Counted from the first letter of the stretch, positions 25,418 through 34,185 are shown. The stretch: DNA of 64,000 nt from Bacteroidales bacterium (GCA_017480225.1 JAFVBB010000010.1:201752-265751); one strand, 5' to 3'. The notes: generated by a model not told the origin, from the sequence alone. Program-made: numbers and translations.

Positions 25418-27268
25418 CTACATCAACTCGTCCAGCTCGAGCCAGCGCAGCTCCTTCTCGTCGAGCAGCGCCATCACCTCGCCTATCCTCACGCTGGCCG
25501 CCGAGGCCTCGTCGGGGCTTTGCGGCGAGCAGAGCAGGCGCTCCAGTGCGGCGCGCTCGGCGCCGAGGGCGTCAATTTCGGCCGTGAGGGTCTCGTATTC
25601 GCGCTGCTCCTTGTAGGTGGCGCGGCGGCGCTGGGGCTGCTGGCGCTCCCTGGCCGGGGCGGCCTCGCGGGGCTGCTGCTGGCGCTGCCGTTTCTGCTCC
25701 AGCTCGCGCTCCTGGCGGTAGTCGGTGTAGTCGCTGTGGTAGTCGCGTATGCGGCCGTCGCCCTCGAACACCAGCAGGTGGTCCACGATGTGGTCCATGA
25801 ACGAGCGGTCGTGGCTGACGATGACGAGGCAGCCCTTGTACGAGCGCAGGAACTGCTCCAGGGTCTGCAGGGTGTAGATGTCGAGGTCGTTGGTGGGCTC
25901 GTCGAGGATGAGGAAGTTGGGGTTGGCCATGAGCACCAGGAGCAGATAGAGGCGCCGGCGCTCGCCGCCGCTGAGGTTGCCGAAGTAGTTGTACTGCGTG
26001 GTGCCGTCGAAGCCGAAGTGCGAGAGGAACTGGTGCGCCGTCATGCTGCGCCCGCCCTCCAGCTCGATCTGCTCGGCCACGTCCTTCACCAGGTCTATCA
26101 CACGGCGGTCGGCGGGCGCGCGCAGGCCTTCCTGCGTGTAGTAGCCAAACTGTATGGTCTGCCCCACCGACACGCGCCCCGACTGGGGGCGCAGCTGCCC
26201 GGTCATGATGTTGAGCAGCGTGCTCTTGCCCGCGCCGTTCGGCCCCACGATGCCCGTCTTCTCGCCGCGCTTGAAGAGGTAGGTGAAGTCGTCTATCAGC
26301 GTGCGCCCGGCGGCGGAGTGGTGTATGTTGTACAGCTCGAGTATCTTGCCACCGATGCGCTCAGTCTTGACGGTGAACTGCGGGCGGGTGTCGTCGAAGC
26401 GCGTGTGCGCCTTGCGCTCCAGCTCGTGGAAGGCGTCGATGCGGGCCTGCGCCTTGGTGCCGCGCGCCTGCGGCATACGCCGCATCCACTCCAGCTCGGT
26501 GCGGTACAGGCTCTTGGCCTTGGCCACCTCGGCGCGCTCGTTGGCCTCGCGCTCAGCCTTCTTCTCCAGGTAGTAGGCGTAGACGCTGCCCTGCTGCGCC
26601 GCAGGCCGGTAGTGGTAGAGGCGCGCGTTGTCGAGCTCGAAGATGTCGTGGCACACGTTGTCAAGGAAATAGCGGTCGTGGGTCACCATCAGCAATGCCA
26701 GCCGCTGTCGCGAGAGGAACTCCTCGAGCCACTCGATCATGCCTATGTCAAGGTGGTTGGTTGGCTCGTCGAGCACCAGTAGCGAGTGGGCCGCCGCCCC
26801 CTCGCCGGTGCACTCGATGAGCAGGCGGCAGAGGGCTGCCTTCTTCTGCTCGCCGCCGCTGAGGGTGGACATGGGGCGCTCCATCATCGGCGCCACGCCC
26901 ATGCGGGTGGTTATCTCCTCCACCCGCTGCTCGAATGCCCAGGGATCCTCGTTGTCGGGGCGGGCAGACTGGCCTATGAACTCGCCAACGCTGCGCCACG
27001 CGCCGAGGCCGTCGTCGCCCGACTGCGGCAGGTAGGCCAACCGCAGCCCGGCACGCAGGGTCACGCTGCCGCTGTCCTGCAGGGTGTTGTGACCCGGCAG
27101 CCCGGCGGCGGTCATGATGATGTTGAGCAGCGTGGTCTTGCCGTAGCCGTTGCGCGCAATGAGGGCGCACTTCTGCCCGGCGCCGATGCCGAAGCTGATG
27201 TCCTCGAAGAGCAGCTTGTCGCCGAAGCTCTTGGTGAGGTTGTCAACGGTAAGCAGTGCGTCAGCCAT
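25418..27268 (-). CDS. ABC-F family ATPase (Uup-like)
   Basis: 616 residues: two ABC ATPase domains with no membrane segments, the ABC-F plan. Domain 1 Walker A is ARNGYGKTT (38-46), where the usual leading Gly is Ala; signature LSGGEQKKAALCRLL and Walker B LLVLDEPTNHLD. Domain 2 has GPNGAGKSTLL, LSGGERRRLYLLLVLM and LILDEPTNDLD. The Arg/Gln-rich linker and C-terminal coiled coil resemble Uup. Such proteins act on ribosomes or DNA-linked processes; a resistance role is not indicated. Its start overlaps the acyltransferase stop by 8 bases. Confidence 0.92.
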   Translation of the reverse strand: MADALLTVDNLTKSFGDKLLFEDISFGIGAGQKCALIARNGYGKTTLLNIIMTAAGLPGHNTLQDSGSVTLRAGLRLAYLPQSGDDGLGAWRSVGEFIGQSARPDNEDPWAFEQRVEEITTRMGVAPMMERPMSTLSGGEQKKAALCRLLIECTGEGAAAHSLLVLDEPTNHLDIGMIEWLEEFLSRQRLALLMVTHDRYFLDNVCHDIFELDNARLYHYRPAAQQGSVYAYYLEKKAEREANERAEVAKAKSLYRTELEWMRRMPQARGTKAQARIDAFHELERKAHTRFDDTRPQFTVKTERIGGKILELYNIHHSAAGRTLIDDFTYLFKRGEKTGIVGPNGAGKSTLLNIMTGQLRPQSGRVSVGQTIQFGYYTQEGLRAPADRRVIDLVKDVAEQIELEGGRSMTAHQFLSHFGFDGTTQYNYFGNLSGGERRRLYLLLVLMANPNFLILDEPTNDLDIYTLQTLEQFLRSYKGCLVIVSHDRSFMDHIVDHLLVFEGDGRIRDYHSDYTDYRQERELEQKRQRQQQPREAAPARERQQPQRRRATYKEQREYETLTAEIDALGAERAALERLLCSPQSPDEASAASVRIGEVMALLDEKELRWLELDELM

Positions 27269-27851
27269 TGCGTTGCGACAGTATTTCGTGTGTCAGCCGG
27301 TAATTTGGAAAGACCCCCTGCTCTACGGCTCCTATGGCGGAGATGACCTTGGCGGGCACACCGCCCACCGTGCACCCGTCGGGCACCGACTGGTTCACCA
27401 CCGCATTGGCGCCGATGGCCACATTGCTGCCTATGGTGATGGGGCCGAAGAGCTTGGCGCCGGGACCCACATAGACGTTGTCGCCCAGCACCGGGGTTCC
27501 GCCGTAGTCGGCTATCGACGTCCCCACGTGCAGGCGGCAGTTGGAGCCCACCCGCGCCGAGGGGTTGACAGTCAAGGTGCCGCGATGCGCCAGGCACAGG
27601 CCGGGGCCGAAGACATTCTTCGGCACGGTGAAGCCCAGCCTCACCGCCAGGCGGTGGTTGACCACCTCGAGCAGCAGCCTGCTCACCACGCGCCAGCGGC
27701 GGCAGTTGCAGAGGTACTCTATGCGGCGCAGCCGCAGCTGGAAGCGCAGGTGGTCGAGCCGCAGCCAGTCGACGAGGGTGAGCCTGCGCAGGCCGTGGGC
27801 GGCCAGGTCGGCGCGGACGTAATGGCGGTAGTCGTCGCGTGAGGCTATCAT
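27261..27851 (-). CDS. Hexapeptide-repeat acyltransferase (serine acetyltransferase-like)
   Basis: 196 residues. After a helical N-terminal part, hexapeptide turns run from about 95 to 160: LTVNPSARVGSNCRLHVGTS, GGTPVLGDNVYVGPGAKLFG, ITIGSNVAIGANAVVNQSVP, then GGVPAKVIS. This is the left-handed beta-helix of acetyltransferases. It resembles the serine O-acetyltransferase / colanic-type acetyltransferase branch found in sugar-polymer loci. The N-terminus is too short for a standard CysE, so the acceptor is more likely a sugar than serine. Overlaps the acid phosphatase gene by 4 bases. Confidence 0.78.
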   Translation of the reverse strand: MIASRDDYRHYVRADLAAHGLRRLTLVDWLRLDHLRFQLRLRRIEYLCNCRRWRVVSRLLLEVVNHRLAVRLGFTVPKNVFGPGLCLAHRGTLTVNPSARVGSNCRLHVGTSIADYGGTPVLGDNVYVGPGAKLFGPITIGSNVAIGANAVVNQSVPDGCTVGGVPAKVISAIGAVEQGVFPNYRLTHEILSQRNG

Positions 27852-28549
27852 GGGCAGAGGCGTTTGTATTCTTTCCGCGCACGTTTCATAAGGCGCTGGA
27901 AGCGGCGGTCGGCGTGCAGCCTGGCCACGGCGGCGCTGGCCGCCAGCCGCGCCGCGTCGACGTCGCTCTGCCAGTGGAACCCCGCAATGACGCGGCTCTG
28001 TCCGAACATGTAGCCGCGGGCCAGTATGGTGTCGGCGCGCTCAGGCGCCAGCTCGGTGAGCAGCAGCGCCGCGCTCCAGCCCAGGATGGTGTGGCCGGAG
28101 GGGTAGGAGCCGTTGTGGCGCAGCGCCTCCTCGTCGCCGGGGGCGATGGTCGGCTCGCCGAAGTAGACGTAGGGGCGCGTGCGGTTGTAGTGGTCCTTGG
28201 GCAGCTTGCCCACCTGGTCGGTGGTGAGCAGCCCCAGCAGCAGCATACGGTAGATGGCGGGCGTGGCCTCGGCCGAGAGCTCGAGCCCCACCGGCTCGCT
28301 GAACTCGCGGCATACCGTCTCCACGCTCCACACGGCGTCGCGCCGCGCAATGGCCAGCCGCGCGCTGTCGGCGCGCTCGGCCACGCCACGGCGGTATTGC
28401 GCGCGGTCGTAGGCGAAAGCCGCCGAGGCGGTGTCGGGCGGCGGCGGCAGGAAACGGACGGCGTTGGGCATCTGCCGCGGCGTCAGCAGTGGCTCCTGCG
28501 CCAGGGCGGCCAGCGGCAGCAGCGCCAGCAGGAAAGCAATGTGTCTCAT
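27848..28549 (-). CDS. Class A acid phosphatase (PAP2 superfamily)
   Basis: 233 residues with signal peptide MRHIAFLLALLPLAALA. All three PAP2 motifs are present: KDHYNRTRPY, the class A signature GSYPSGHT, and SRVIAGFHWQSD. These make a periplasmic vanadate-type phosphatase of the PhoN/PhoC class that hydrolyses a broad set of phosphomonoesters using a histidine nucleophile. It sits in an overlapping operon with an acyltransferase and a DUF1232 protein. Confidence 0.9.
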   Translation of the reverse strand: MRHIAFLLALLPLAALAQEPLLTPRQMPNAVRFLPPPPDTASAAFAYDRAQYRRGVAERADSARLAIARRDAVWSVETVCREFSEPVGLELSAEATPAIYRMLLLGLLTTDQVGKLPKDHYNRTRPYVYFGEPTIAPGDEEALRHNGSYPSGHTILGWSAALLLTELAPERADTILARGYMFGQSRVIAGFHWQSDVDAARLAASAAVARLHADRRFQRLMKRARKEYKRLCP

Positions 28550-28938
28550 TCTTCTGTGTTGGTGTCGGATGGTTTGTCGGCAGGCATCAGCCGCTCGGTC
28601 TGGCGGCGGGCCTGCTCGTTGATGGCGGGGGTGAGGTTGCGCTGCACAGCCTTCAGGGCAAGGCTTATGGCCGCAATGTCGTCGGTGAGACCCAGCAGCG
28701 GAAGGAAGTCGGGCACCAGGTCGGCGGGCAGTATGAGGTAGCCCAGCGCGCCGATGATGACCGTCTTGTCCTTCAGCGGCACGTCGCCCGACTGCAGCAC
28801 ATAGTACAGCTGCAGCGCCGGGTAAAGCAGCGCCGACCCGGCCTTGGCGGCCACGCGCCGCAGCTTGCGCCAGAACGACTGCTCGTCGTAGTGACGGCCG
28901 TAGCGGTGGGCATTGTCGAGGGTGAACTTCTCAGCCAT
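28546..28938 (-). CDS. DUF1232 (YkvA-like) membrane protein
   Basis: 130 residues. The DUF1232 core is clear: KTVIIGALGYLILPADLVPD and FLPLLGLTDDIAAISLALKA, with the typical LP-x-D-x-x-PD motif. A Gln/Arg/Lys-rich tail ends the protein. Function unknown; it probably sits at the inner membrane. It is the first gene of a four-gene minus-strand operon whose members overlap by 4-8 bases. Confidence 0.88.
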   Translation of the reverse strand: MAEKFTLDNAHRYGRHYDEQSFWRKLRRVAAKAGSALLYPALQLYYVLQSGDVPLKDKTVIIGALGYLILPADLVPDFLPLLGLTDDIAAISLALKAVQRNLTPAINEQARRQTERLMPADKPSDTNTEE

Positions 28939-29032
28939 ACTTGGCTACACAACGCCGCCCGCAGGGCAATATTGTGCCGCCCGGCGAATAAAAAAGTGGC
29001 TGTGGCGCGGCGCCGCAGCCACGCGCCAGGAC

Positions 29033-29133
29033 CGCCTGTTCTCCGATTGATGTCCGATTGTTCTTCGATTGTTCTCCGATACAAAATCGAAGAACAATCG
29101 AAGAACAATCGGAGAACAATCGAAGAACAGACG
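29033..29133 (+). repeat. 11-nt-unit hairpin element, copy B
   Basis: 101 bases, arms and ACAAA loop identical to copy A; only the outer left boundary differs (CGCCTG for CGTCTG). The following 70 bases, from GCCTTGACA to CTCATAAC, align with the tail of copy A at roughly 70 percent by eye, so the mobile or amplified unit is longer than the hairpin. Confidence 0.92.
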
Positions 29134-29328
29134 GCCTTGACACGGGCCTGATGCCTTTTCTGACTGGTTCTGAATGGGTTGCAAAAACTCAACACTCATA
29201 ACCACCTATCAATCAGCCTCTCAGCATCACCACCCTGCGCCCCTATCCTCCCCCGCTCCGCGGCGGGCGTCGCGGCTGGAAAAAAGCAGCCTTCCGCACA
29301 TCACCCTGCCGGTGACGGTTTTTTTGCG

Positions 29329-29336
29329 TAACTTTG
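29329..29336 (+). promoter_or_regulatory. Putative -7 element of the SDR gene
   Basis: TAACTTTG, 25 bases before the ATG, matches TAnnTTTG. No TTTG is found at the -33 position, so only the -7 half is supported. Its closeness favours the ATG at 29361 over the GTG at 29352. Confidence 0.5.
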
Positions 29337-29360
29337 CCGGGCTAACCAACAGTGAAGAAT

Positions 29361-30191
29361 ATGGATAAAAAGGTGATTCTCATCACAGGTGCAAGCAGCG
29401 GCATAGGCTACAGCACAGCCTTGGAGCTGGCGCGCCGCGGCCACACCGTCTACGCCGCCGCGCGGCGCACAGCCCTGATGGAGCCTCTCAAGGCCGAGGG
29501 CGTGACCCCCATGGGCATGGATGTGTGCGACGAGCAGTCGATGGCCGACGGCGTGGCGCGCGTGCTGCGCGAGCAGGGACGGATAGACGTGCTGGTGAAC
29601 AACGCCGGCTTCGGCTACTTCGGCGCCGTGGAGACGGTGGCCATGGAGGAGGCCCGGCGCCAGCTGGAGGTGAACCTCTTCGGCCTGGCGCGGCTCTGCC
29701 AGCTGGTGCTGCCGTCGATGCGTGCCCAGGGCGCAGGGCGAATAGTGAACATCTCGTCGATAGCCGGGCGCATGGTGTTCCTGATGGGCGGCTGGTACCA
29801 CGTGTCGAAGTATTCGGTCGAGGCGCTGAGCGACGCCATGCGCCTGGAGCTTAAGCCATTCGGCATCGAGGTGTCGATGGTGGAGCCCGGGCCGATAAAG
29901 ACCGACTGGGGGCTGATCGCGGCCGACCACCTGCGCGAGTGCTCGCAAGGCACGGCTTACGAGGCGGCAGCCTCCAGCTGGTCGCAGTCGATGCACAATG
30001 CCTACAGCGCCAACTGGTTCTCCGGGCCGCAGGCGGTCACCAAGGCCATAGTGCGCGCCGTGGAGAGCCGCCGCCCGCGGGCACGCTACCAGGCCGGGCG
30101 CTTCGCACGCACAGCCCTGGTGGCGAAAGCCCTGTTGCCCACCCGTGCCTACGACGCCATGGCGCGCCGCGTGGGCAGGATCAAACTTTAG
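29361..30191 (+). CDS. Short-chain dehydrogenase/reductase
   Basis: 276 residues. Rossmann motif LITGASSGIG at 7-16, NNAG in VLVNNAGFGYFG, catalytic Ser in IVNISSIAG and the Tyr-x3-Lys in WYHVSKYSVEAL, then VEPGPIKTDWG. A classical SDR oxidoreductase using NAD(P)H; the Arg-rich early region (ARRTALMEP) hints at NADP preference. Substrate unknown. Its stop overlaps the stop of the convergent acyltransferase gene within TTAG. Confidence 0.9.
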   Translation: MDKKVILITGASSGIGYSTALELARRGHTVYAAARRTALMEPLKAEGVTPMGMDVCDEQSMADGVARVLREQGRIDVLVNNAGFGYFGAVETVAMEEARRQLEVNLFGLARLCQLVLPSMRAQGAGRIVNISSIAGRMVFLMGGWYHVSKYSVEALSDAMRLELKPFGIEVSMVEPGPIKTDWGLIAADHLRECSQGTAYEAAASSWSQSMHNAYSANWFSGPQAVTKAIVRAVESRRPRARYQAGRFARTALVAKALLPTRAYDAMARRVGRIKL

Positions 30192-31753
30192 TCGTCGCGG
30201 CCCATCAGCCCCGACATGAGCCGCTGCAGCTGCTCGGCCACGTCGCGCTTGGCCTCGCGCGGCGGCAGCGCCGGGTTGTACCGCACCGGGCTGCCGATGC
30301 TGAAGGTGCGGCGGCGGTGGTCGCTGTAGATGGGGTAGAAGAGCAGGCTGCGGCCTGTGGCGTCGTGGTAGAGTTTGCCAATGTGGGCAAACCCCGTGTA
30401 GAGGTTGCGCAGGCCGGCCTCCGGGTCGTCGGCCAGCCGCTTTGGTTTTTCGGGGAAGAGCAGCAGGTTGTCGCCCTCTTCCAGCGCCTGCAGGCTGAGG
30501 TCGAAGGTGGTGGTCGCGTCGCGCGAGTTGCCCCGCACCACGGGTATGGGGCGGAACGAGAGCAGCAGCCTCACCACCATCCTGGCAAACGCCCTGTAGA
30601 GCCAGCGCGCGGCCTTGCGCCCCAGCAGCCGCTTCACCCACGGAAAGCTCAACTCAATCTCGCGCGCGGCCATTGCCTCGTCGAGCATACGGTTGTGTAT
30701 CCATGGGCGAAAATAGGTTGGCAGGTAGAGGGCGGCCACAATGGGGCCGTAGAGGAAGCCGTGGTTGCAGACGAAGACCGAGGGGTAGTCGGCGGTGCGC
30801 AGGTTCTCGCGGCCAACGATTTTGTGCAGGAAGAAGGGCATTGCCAGCCAGCACAGCAGTCGCGAGCCGAAGGGAGCCTTCTTGCCGAGCAGACGCTGCA
30901 GGTTGGCCTTCATGCGCTCGTTTGAGGTGCGCGCCTGCAGGTAGTGGGTCAGCCGCTCGCGGTTGTGGCGGTCGAGCGGGTTGCGAAGGGCGAAATAGAA
31001 GGCCACCAGCATGAGCAGCACCGGCAGTTGCATCATCGTCACCTCCACGATGCGCGGAGCGCTGCCCTGCTGCAGCCATGGGTTGCCCCAGAGCCACACG
31101 GCCATGACCAGCATCGTCACACCGCCCGACACCAGCGACGACCGCCTGCCCAGCTGCGACATGCCCCGCTCCACCGCCTTGTCGCCGCCGGGCTCGCCCG
31201 ACAGGCGTCCCACGGCCGTGAAGTCCTCGGCCAGCTGAATCAGCCCGGCACCGGTGAGCACAATGCCGTAGAGCCACACTATGCTCCACACCAGGCCGCC
31301 CACAGCCGAGCCGGTGGTGAGCAGGAAGATGTCGCCCAGCACCCACACCGCCGCGCCCACCGCGAACTCGGCAAGCGCCATGCCCGACCAGCGCCCCCTG
31401 ACATGGCGCGCAAAGAGCCCGCCGGCAAGCGTCATCAGCAGCAGCGTGCCGGCAAGCACCAGGTAGCGCAGCCACCGGTCAACGTCGCCCATGAGCAGCA
31501 GCTCGTGGCAGAAGAACATGGTCACACCGAGCTCCATGGCCGCCCTGGCGTAGAGGCTCATCCGCGAGAACATGCGGTAGGCCGCCAGCCCGGCCAGTGG
31601 GTCGTCGGCGGAGGAAGGCCGCAGGCCAGCGGCCACAAACATAAAAGCATAGCAGGCAAAAGCGCCCACAAACGGATTGCCCAGCAGGAAATCGGCCAAG
31701 GCCATGCTGCCAAGCAGTGCGAACAGGTGCAAGGAGATTATCGGATTACGCAT
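30188..31753 (-). CDS. Membrane protein with PlsC-like acyltransferase domain
   Basis: 521 residues. The first 270 hold several hydrophobic segments (for example IISLHLFALLGSMALADFLL, YLVLAGTLLLMTLAGGLFA, LVWSIVWLYGIVLTGAGLIQ). The C-terminal part is a lysophospholipid acyltransferase-like domain with VCNHGFLYGPIVAAL, where the canonical NHx4D lacks Asp, VVRGNSRD, and LLLFPEKPKR matching the FPEG block. From memory the NHxxxYGP wording occurs in a Bacteroidetes subfamily. Likely acylates a lyso-lipid or lipid-linked molecule at the inner membrane. It follows hydE by 4 bases. Confidence 0.8.
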   Translation of the reverse strand: MRNPIISLHLFALLGSMALADFLLGNPFVGAFACYAFMFVAAGLRPSSADDPLAGLAAYRMFSRMSLYARAAMELGVTMFFCHELLLMGDVDRWLRYLVLAGTLLLMTLAGGLFARHVRGRWSGMALAEFAVGAAVWVLGDIFLLTTGSAVGGLVWSIVWLYGIVLTGAGLIQLAEDFTAVGRLSGEPGGDKAVERGMSQLGRRSSLVSGGVTMLVMAVWLWGNPWLQQGSAPRIVEVTMMQLPVLLMLVAFYFALRNPLDRHNRERLTHYLQARTSNERMKANLQRLLGKKAPFGSRLLCWLAMPFFLHKIVGRENLRTADYPSVFVCNHGFLYGPIVAALYLPTYFRPWIHNRMLDEAMAAREIELSFPWVKRLLGRKAARWLYRAFARMVVRLLLSFRPIPVVRGNSRDATTTFDLSLQALEEGDNLLLFPEKPKRLADDPEAGLRNLYTGFAHIGKLYHDATGRSLLFYPIYSDHRRRTFSIGSPVRYNPALPPREAKRDVAEQLQRLMSGLMGRDD

Positions 31754-31757
31754 ACAG

Positions 31758-32777
31758 TCAGGTGTTGCTATTTATTCCTACGTGGTCGCCGCGCTCTGAC
31801 GGCACCTCGTAGCCCAGGGCCTCCATCCTGGCACGCAGGTCTGCGGCGCTTTCGGCAGCCTCCATGCCAGTGGAGAGTTTGTTGTTGTAGATTGAATACA
31901 GCGAGCGCGTGGCCGCCGGTGAAAGGTTGGGCATCACAACGTTGGCGCCAGCCCTCACAGCCCGCTCGCGCCCGTCGGGGGCCATTGTGCCCAGGGCTGA
32001 GGTGGCTGGAAGCAGCACATCGGGCAGCAACAGGCGGATGACGGCCAGCAGCCTAACGGTAGCCTCGACGCTGCCAGCCCGGCGATTGGCGAAGGGAGTG
32101 CCGGCGGCCGGTATGAACGGGCCGATGCCAACCATCTCTGGCCGGAAGTCGGCAAGGAAGCGCAGGTCGTCCATCACGGTGGCAAGCGTCTGCCCTGGCG
32201 AGCCCACCATGAAGCCGCAGCCCACCTGATAGCCCAGCTCGCGCAGCCATCGCAGGCACTGCATACGATTGTCGAAGCTCATCGATGCCGGGTGCAGGGT
32301 GGCGTAGTGGCGGCGGTTGGCCGTCTCATGGCGCAGCAGGTAGCGGTCGGCCCCGGCCTTGCGCAGCAGCTCGTAGCTCGCACGGCTTCGCTCACCGAGC
32401 GAGAGGGTCACCGCGCAGTCGGGGAACTCGCGCTTTATCTCCGCCACGAGGGCGCAGAGCCGGGCGTCGTCGAACCAGGCGTCCTCGCCGCCCTGCAGCA
32501 CGAAGGTGCGGAAGCCCAGCCTGTAGCCCTCGCGGCAGCACCCCACTATGTCGGCCTGCGACAAGCGGTAGCGGCGCGTCAGGTCGTTGTCGCGGCGTAT
32601 GCCACAGTAGAGGCAGTTGTTGCGGCAGTGGTTGCTCACCTCTATCAGGCCGCGCATGAAGACACGCCGCCCATACACGCGGTCGCGCACCGCAGCCGCC
32701 TCGGCGTAGAGCGCGTCGACGGCGGCGGGGTCGGACGTGGTGAGCAGCCGCTCAATATCACTTAATGACATACTCAT
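31758..32777 (-). CDS. hydE: [FeFe]-hydrogenase maturase HydE (radical SAM)
   Basis: 339 residues. The radical SAM cluster motif CRNNCLYCG gives C51, C55 and C58 (CX3CX2C). Flanking family sequence is clear: GLIEVSNHCRNNCLYCGIRR, FRTFVLQGGED, CGFMVGSPGQT and IGPFIPAAGTPF. HydE helps build the dithiomethylamine-bearing diiron subcluster of [FeFe]-hydrogenase. HydF, HydG and hydrogenase genes are not in the window. Its start overlaps the GH20-like gene by 20 bases. A related pyrrolysine or biotin-synthase-like radical SAM enzyme is less likely given the motif set. Confidence 0.88.
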   Translation of the reverse strand: MSMSLSDIERLLTTSDPAAVDALYAEAAAVRDRVYGRRVFMRGLIEVSNHCRNNCLYCGIRRDNDLTRRYRLSQADIVGCCREGYRLGFRTFVLQGGEDAWFDDARLCALVAEIKREFPDCAVTLSLGERSRASYELLRKAGADRYLLRHETANRRHYATLHPASMSFDNRMQCLRWLRELGYQVGCGFMVGSPGQTLATVMDDLRFLADFRPEMVGIGPFIPAAGTPFANRRAGSVEATVRLLAVIRLLLPDVLLPATSALGTMAPDGRERAVRAGANVVMPNLSPAATRSLYSIYNNKLSTGMEAAESAADLRARMEALGYEVPSERGDHVGINSNT

Positions 32778-34158
32778 ACACCGAGTCGCGTTCCTGATCC
32801 TTGTAGACGGGAAGTATCTTGATGTGCGTGCCGCGCGAAAGGTTGATGGGACCCATGTAGATGGCGCTGCGGCGCGTGGGGGTGGAGAGGTCGGTGGTGT
32901 AGAAGATGTAGGTGTTAGGCACCTCGGTGGTTATGGCCACGTTGGCCACGTGGTCGTCCACACGCCTGGCCGTGAACGACGGGGTGAACGACCCCTCGCA
33001 GTAGGTGTAGCCCTTCACGCCGAGGCGGTCTTTCTGGTCCTCAACCCTGCGGCGGAAGCGCGTCCAGTCCTTGTTGTCGCGACCGCTCCACAGGCACTCG
33101 CCCACAGCCAGCATACGCGGCAGCAGCATGTACTCGGCCTGACGGTCGGAGTCCATGCGTGCGGTCGACATGCGGCAGAGGCCACCGAGGATGTTTGCCT
33201 CCACGTGGCTGTTGGTGCCCAGCGGCGCAGGCTCGTAGCTATAGGTGGTGTGGAGGGTGGTCAGGCCCGGCTCCGCGCCGGGCTGGTAGCGCGGGTCGGC
33301 CTGGTAGACGGCCAGGTCGAAGCACCCGGCAGGGCTCATCACCACACGCATACCGGCGCGTGCCGAGTCGAGGCCGCCGCGCTGCGTGAGGCACACCTGG
33401 GGCAGCGAGGCCGCGTCGCACCCGAAGAGGGCGAGCATGGCACTGTCGGCCAGGCTGTCGCAGAGCATGGGCACCACGCCTACATGGCGCTCGGCGGCAT
33501 AGGCGGCCAGCGACTGGAGCTCGGCCTCGCTGTAGGCCGCGTCGGCCGAAGGCAGGTTGAGCCACAGCCGGTTCATCTTGTAGGCCGAGGCCACGTCGAC
33601 CCATCGCTTGATGGTCTTCGTGCTGAAGGCCAGGTGCGACGCGTCGAGCTGCAGTCCGCGCCAGCCGAAGCGCGGGCGGTCGAGCACCGTGCACTCCGGC
33701 AGCGATATGGCCGAATAGCTGGTCACCGTCACGTCGGGCGGCAGCATCTGCAGCAGCGACTGGAAGCCATAGAAGAGGCCGCGCTCGGTGTTGGCGCGCA
33801 GCGTGACACCGCCGGAGCGCACCTCGAGCAGGTAGCCCTCGTCGGCAAGCTCGGGGTTCACGGTGTCGTAGAGGGCAAGGGCTATGTCGCTGCTGCGCGA
33901 TGCGGGCACCAGCCGGGGGCGCATCTTCGAGTGGCGCAGCGACTGCATGATGTAGCGCACCGTGGCCGAGTTCTGCCCCACCCCGACCACGCTCACACGC
34001 GGGCTGGAGCGCAGCGTGAACGAGCCCTCGCGCTGCACCTCGAACAGCGGCTCGGGCACGATGGAGAGCTCGCGCACCGACCCCTTGCGGCCGCACGAGG
34101 CCGCCGCCAGCGCCGCCGCCAGGAGCAGCAGCAGGCCAATTCTTCTCGTCGTTGTCAT
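32758..34158 (-). CDS. GH20-like lipoprotein, probably catalytically inactive
   Basis: 466 residues. Signal and lipobox LAAASC (Cys22) mark a lipoprotein. An N-terminal GH20b-like domain (about 30-155) precedes a barrel start, FGWRGLQLDASHLAFSTKTI (165-184) and YKMNRLWLNLPSA, recognisable as beta-N-acetylhexosaminidase. The family's catalytic Asp-Glu pair (HxGGDE block) is not found, the expected LD-x-SRHF reads LDASHLAF, and the barrel is short. A CHB_HEX_C module ends the protein (IFYTTDLSTPTRR). Likely a carbohydrate-binding or decayed enzyme. 27 bases after an AlkD-like gene. Confidence 0.75.
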   Translation of the reverse strand: MTTTRRIGLLLLLAAALAAASCGRKGSVRELSIVPEPLFEVQREGSFTLRSSPRVSVVGVGQNSATVRYIMQSLRHSKMRPRLVPASRSSDIALALYDTVNPELADEGYLLEVRSGGVTLRANTERGLFYGFQSLLQMLPPDVTVTSYSAISLPECTVLDRPRFGWRGLQLDASHLAFSTKTIKRWVDVASAYKMNRLWLNLPSADAAYSEAELQSLAAYAAERHVGVVPMLCDSLADSAMLALFGCDAASLPQVCLTQRGGLDSARAGMRVVMSPAGCFDLAVYQADPRYQPGAEPGLTTLHTTYSYEPAPLGTNSHVEANILGGLCRMSTARMDSDRQAEYMLLPRMLAVGECLWSGRDNKDWTRFRRRVEDQKDRLGVKGYTYCEGSFTPSFTARRVDDHVANVAITTEVPNTYIFYTTDLSTPTRRSAIYMGPINLSRGTHIKILPVYKDQERDSVYEYVIK

Positions 34159-34185
34159 GCCTGCATTAACGCCGCAGGCCGCGCT

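Larger units (their letters stand above)
28939..29360. other. Intergenic region with repeat copy B
   Basis: 422 bases between divergent genes: hairpin copy B (29033-29133), its conserved tail to about 29203, a C-rich stretch, and the promoter-like TAACTTTG (29329-29336). No supported ORF. Confidence 0.6.
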
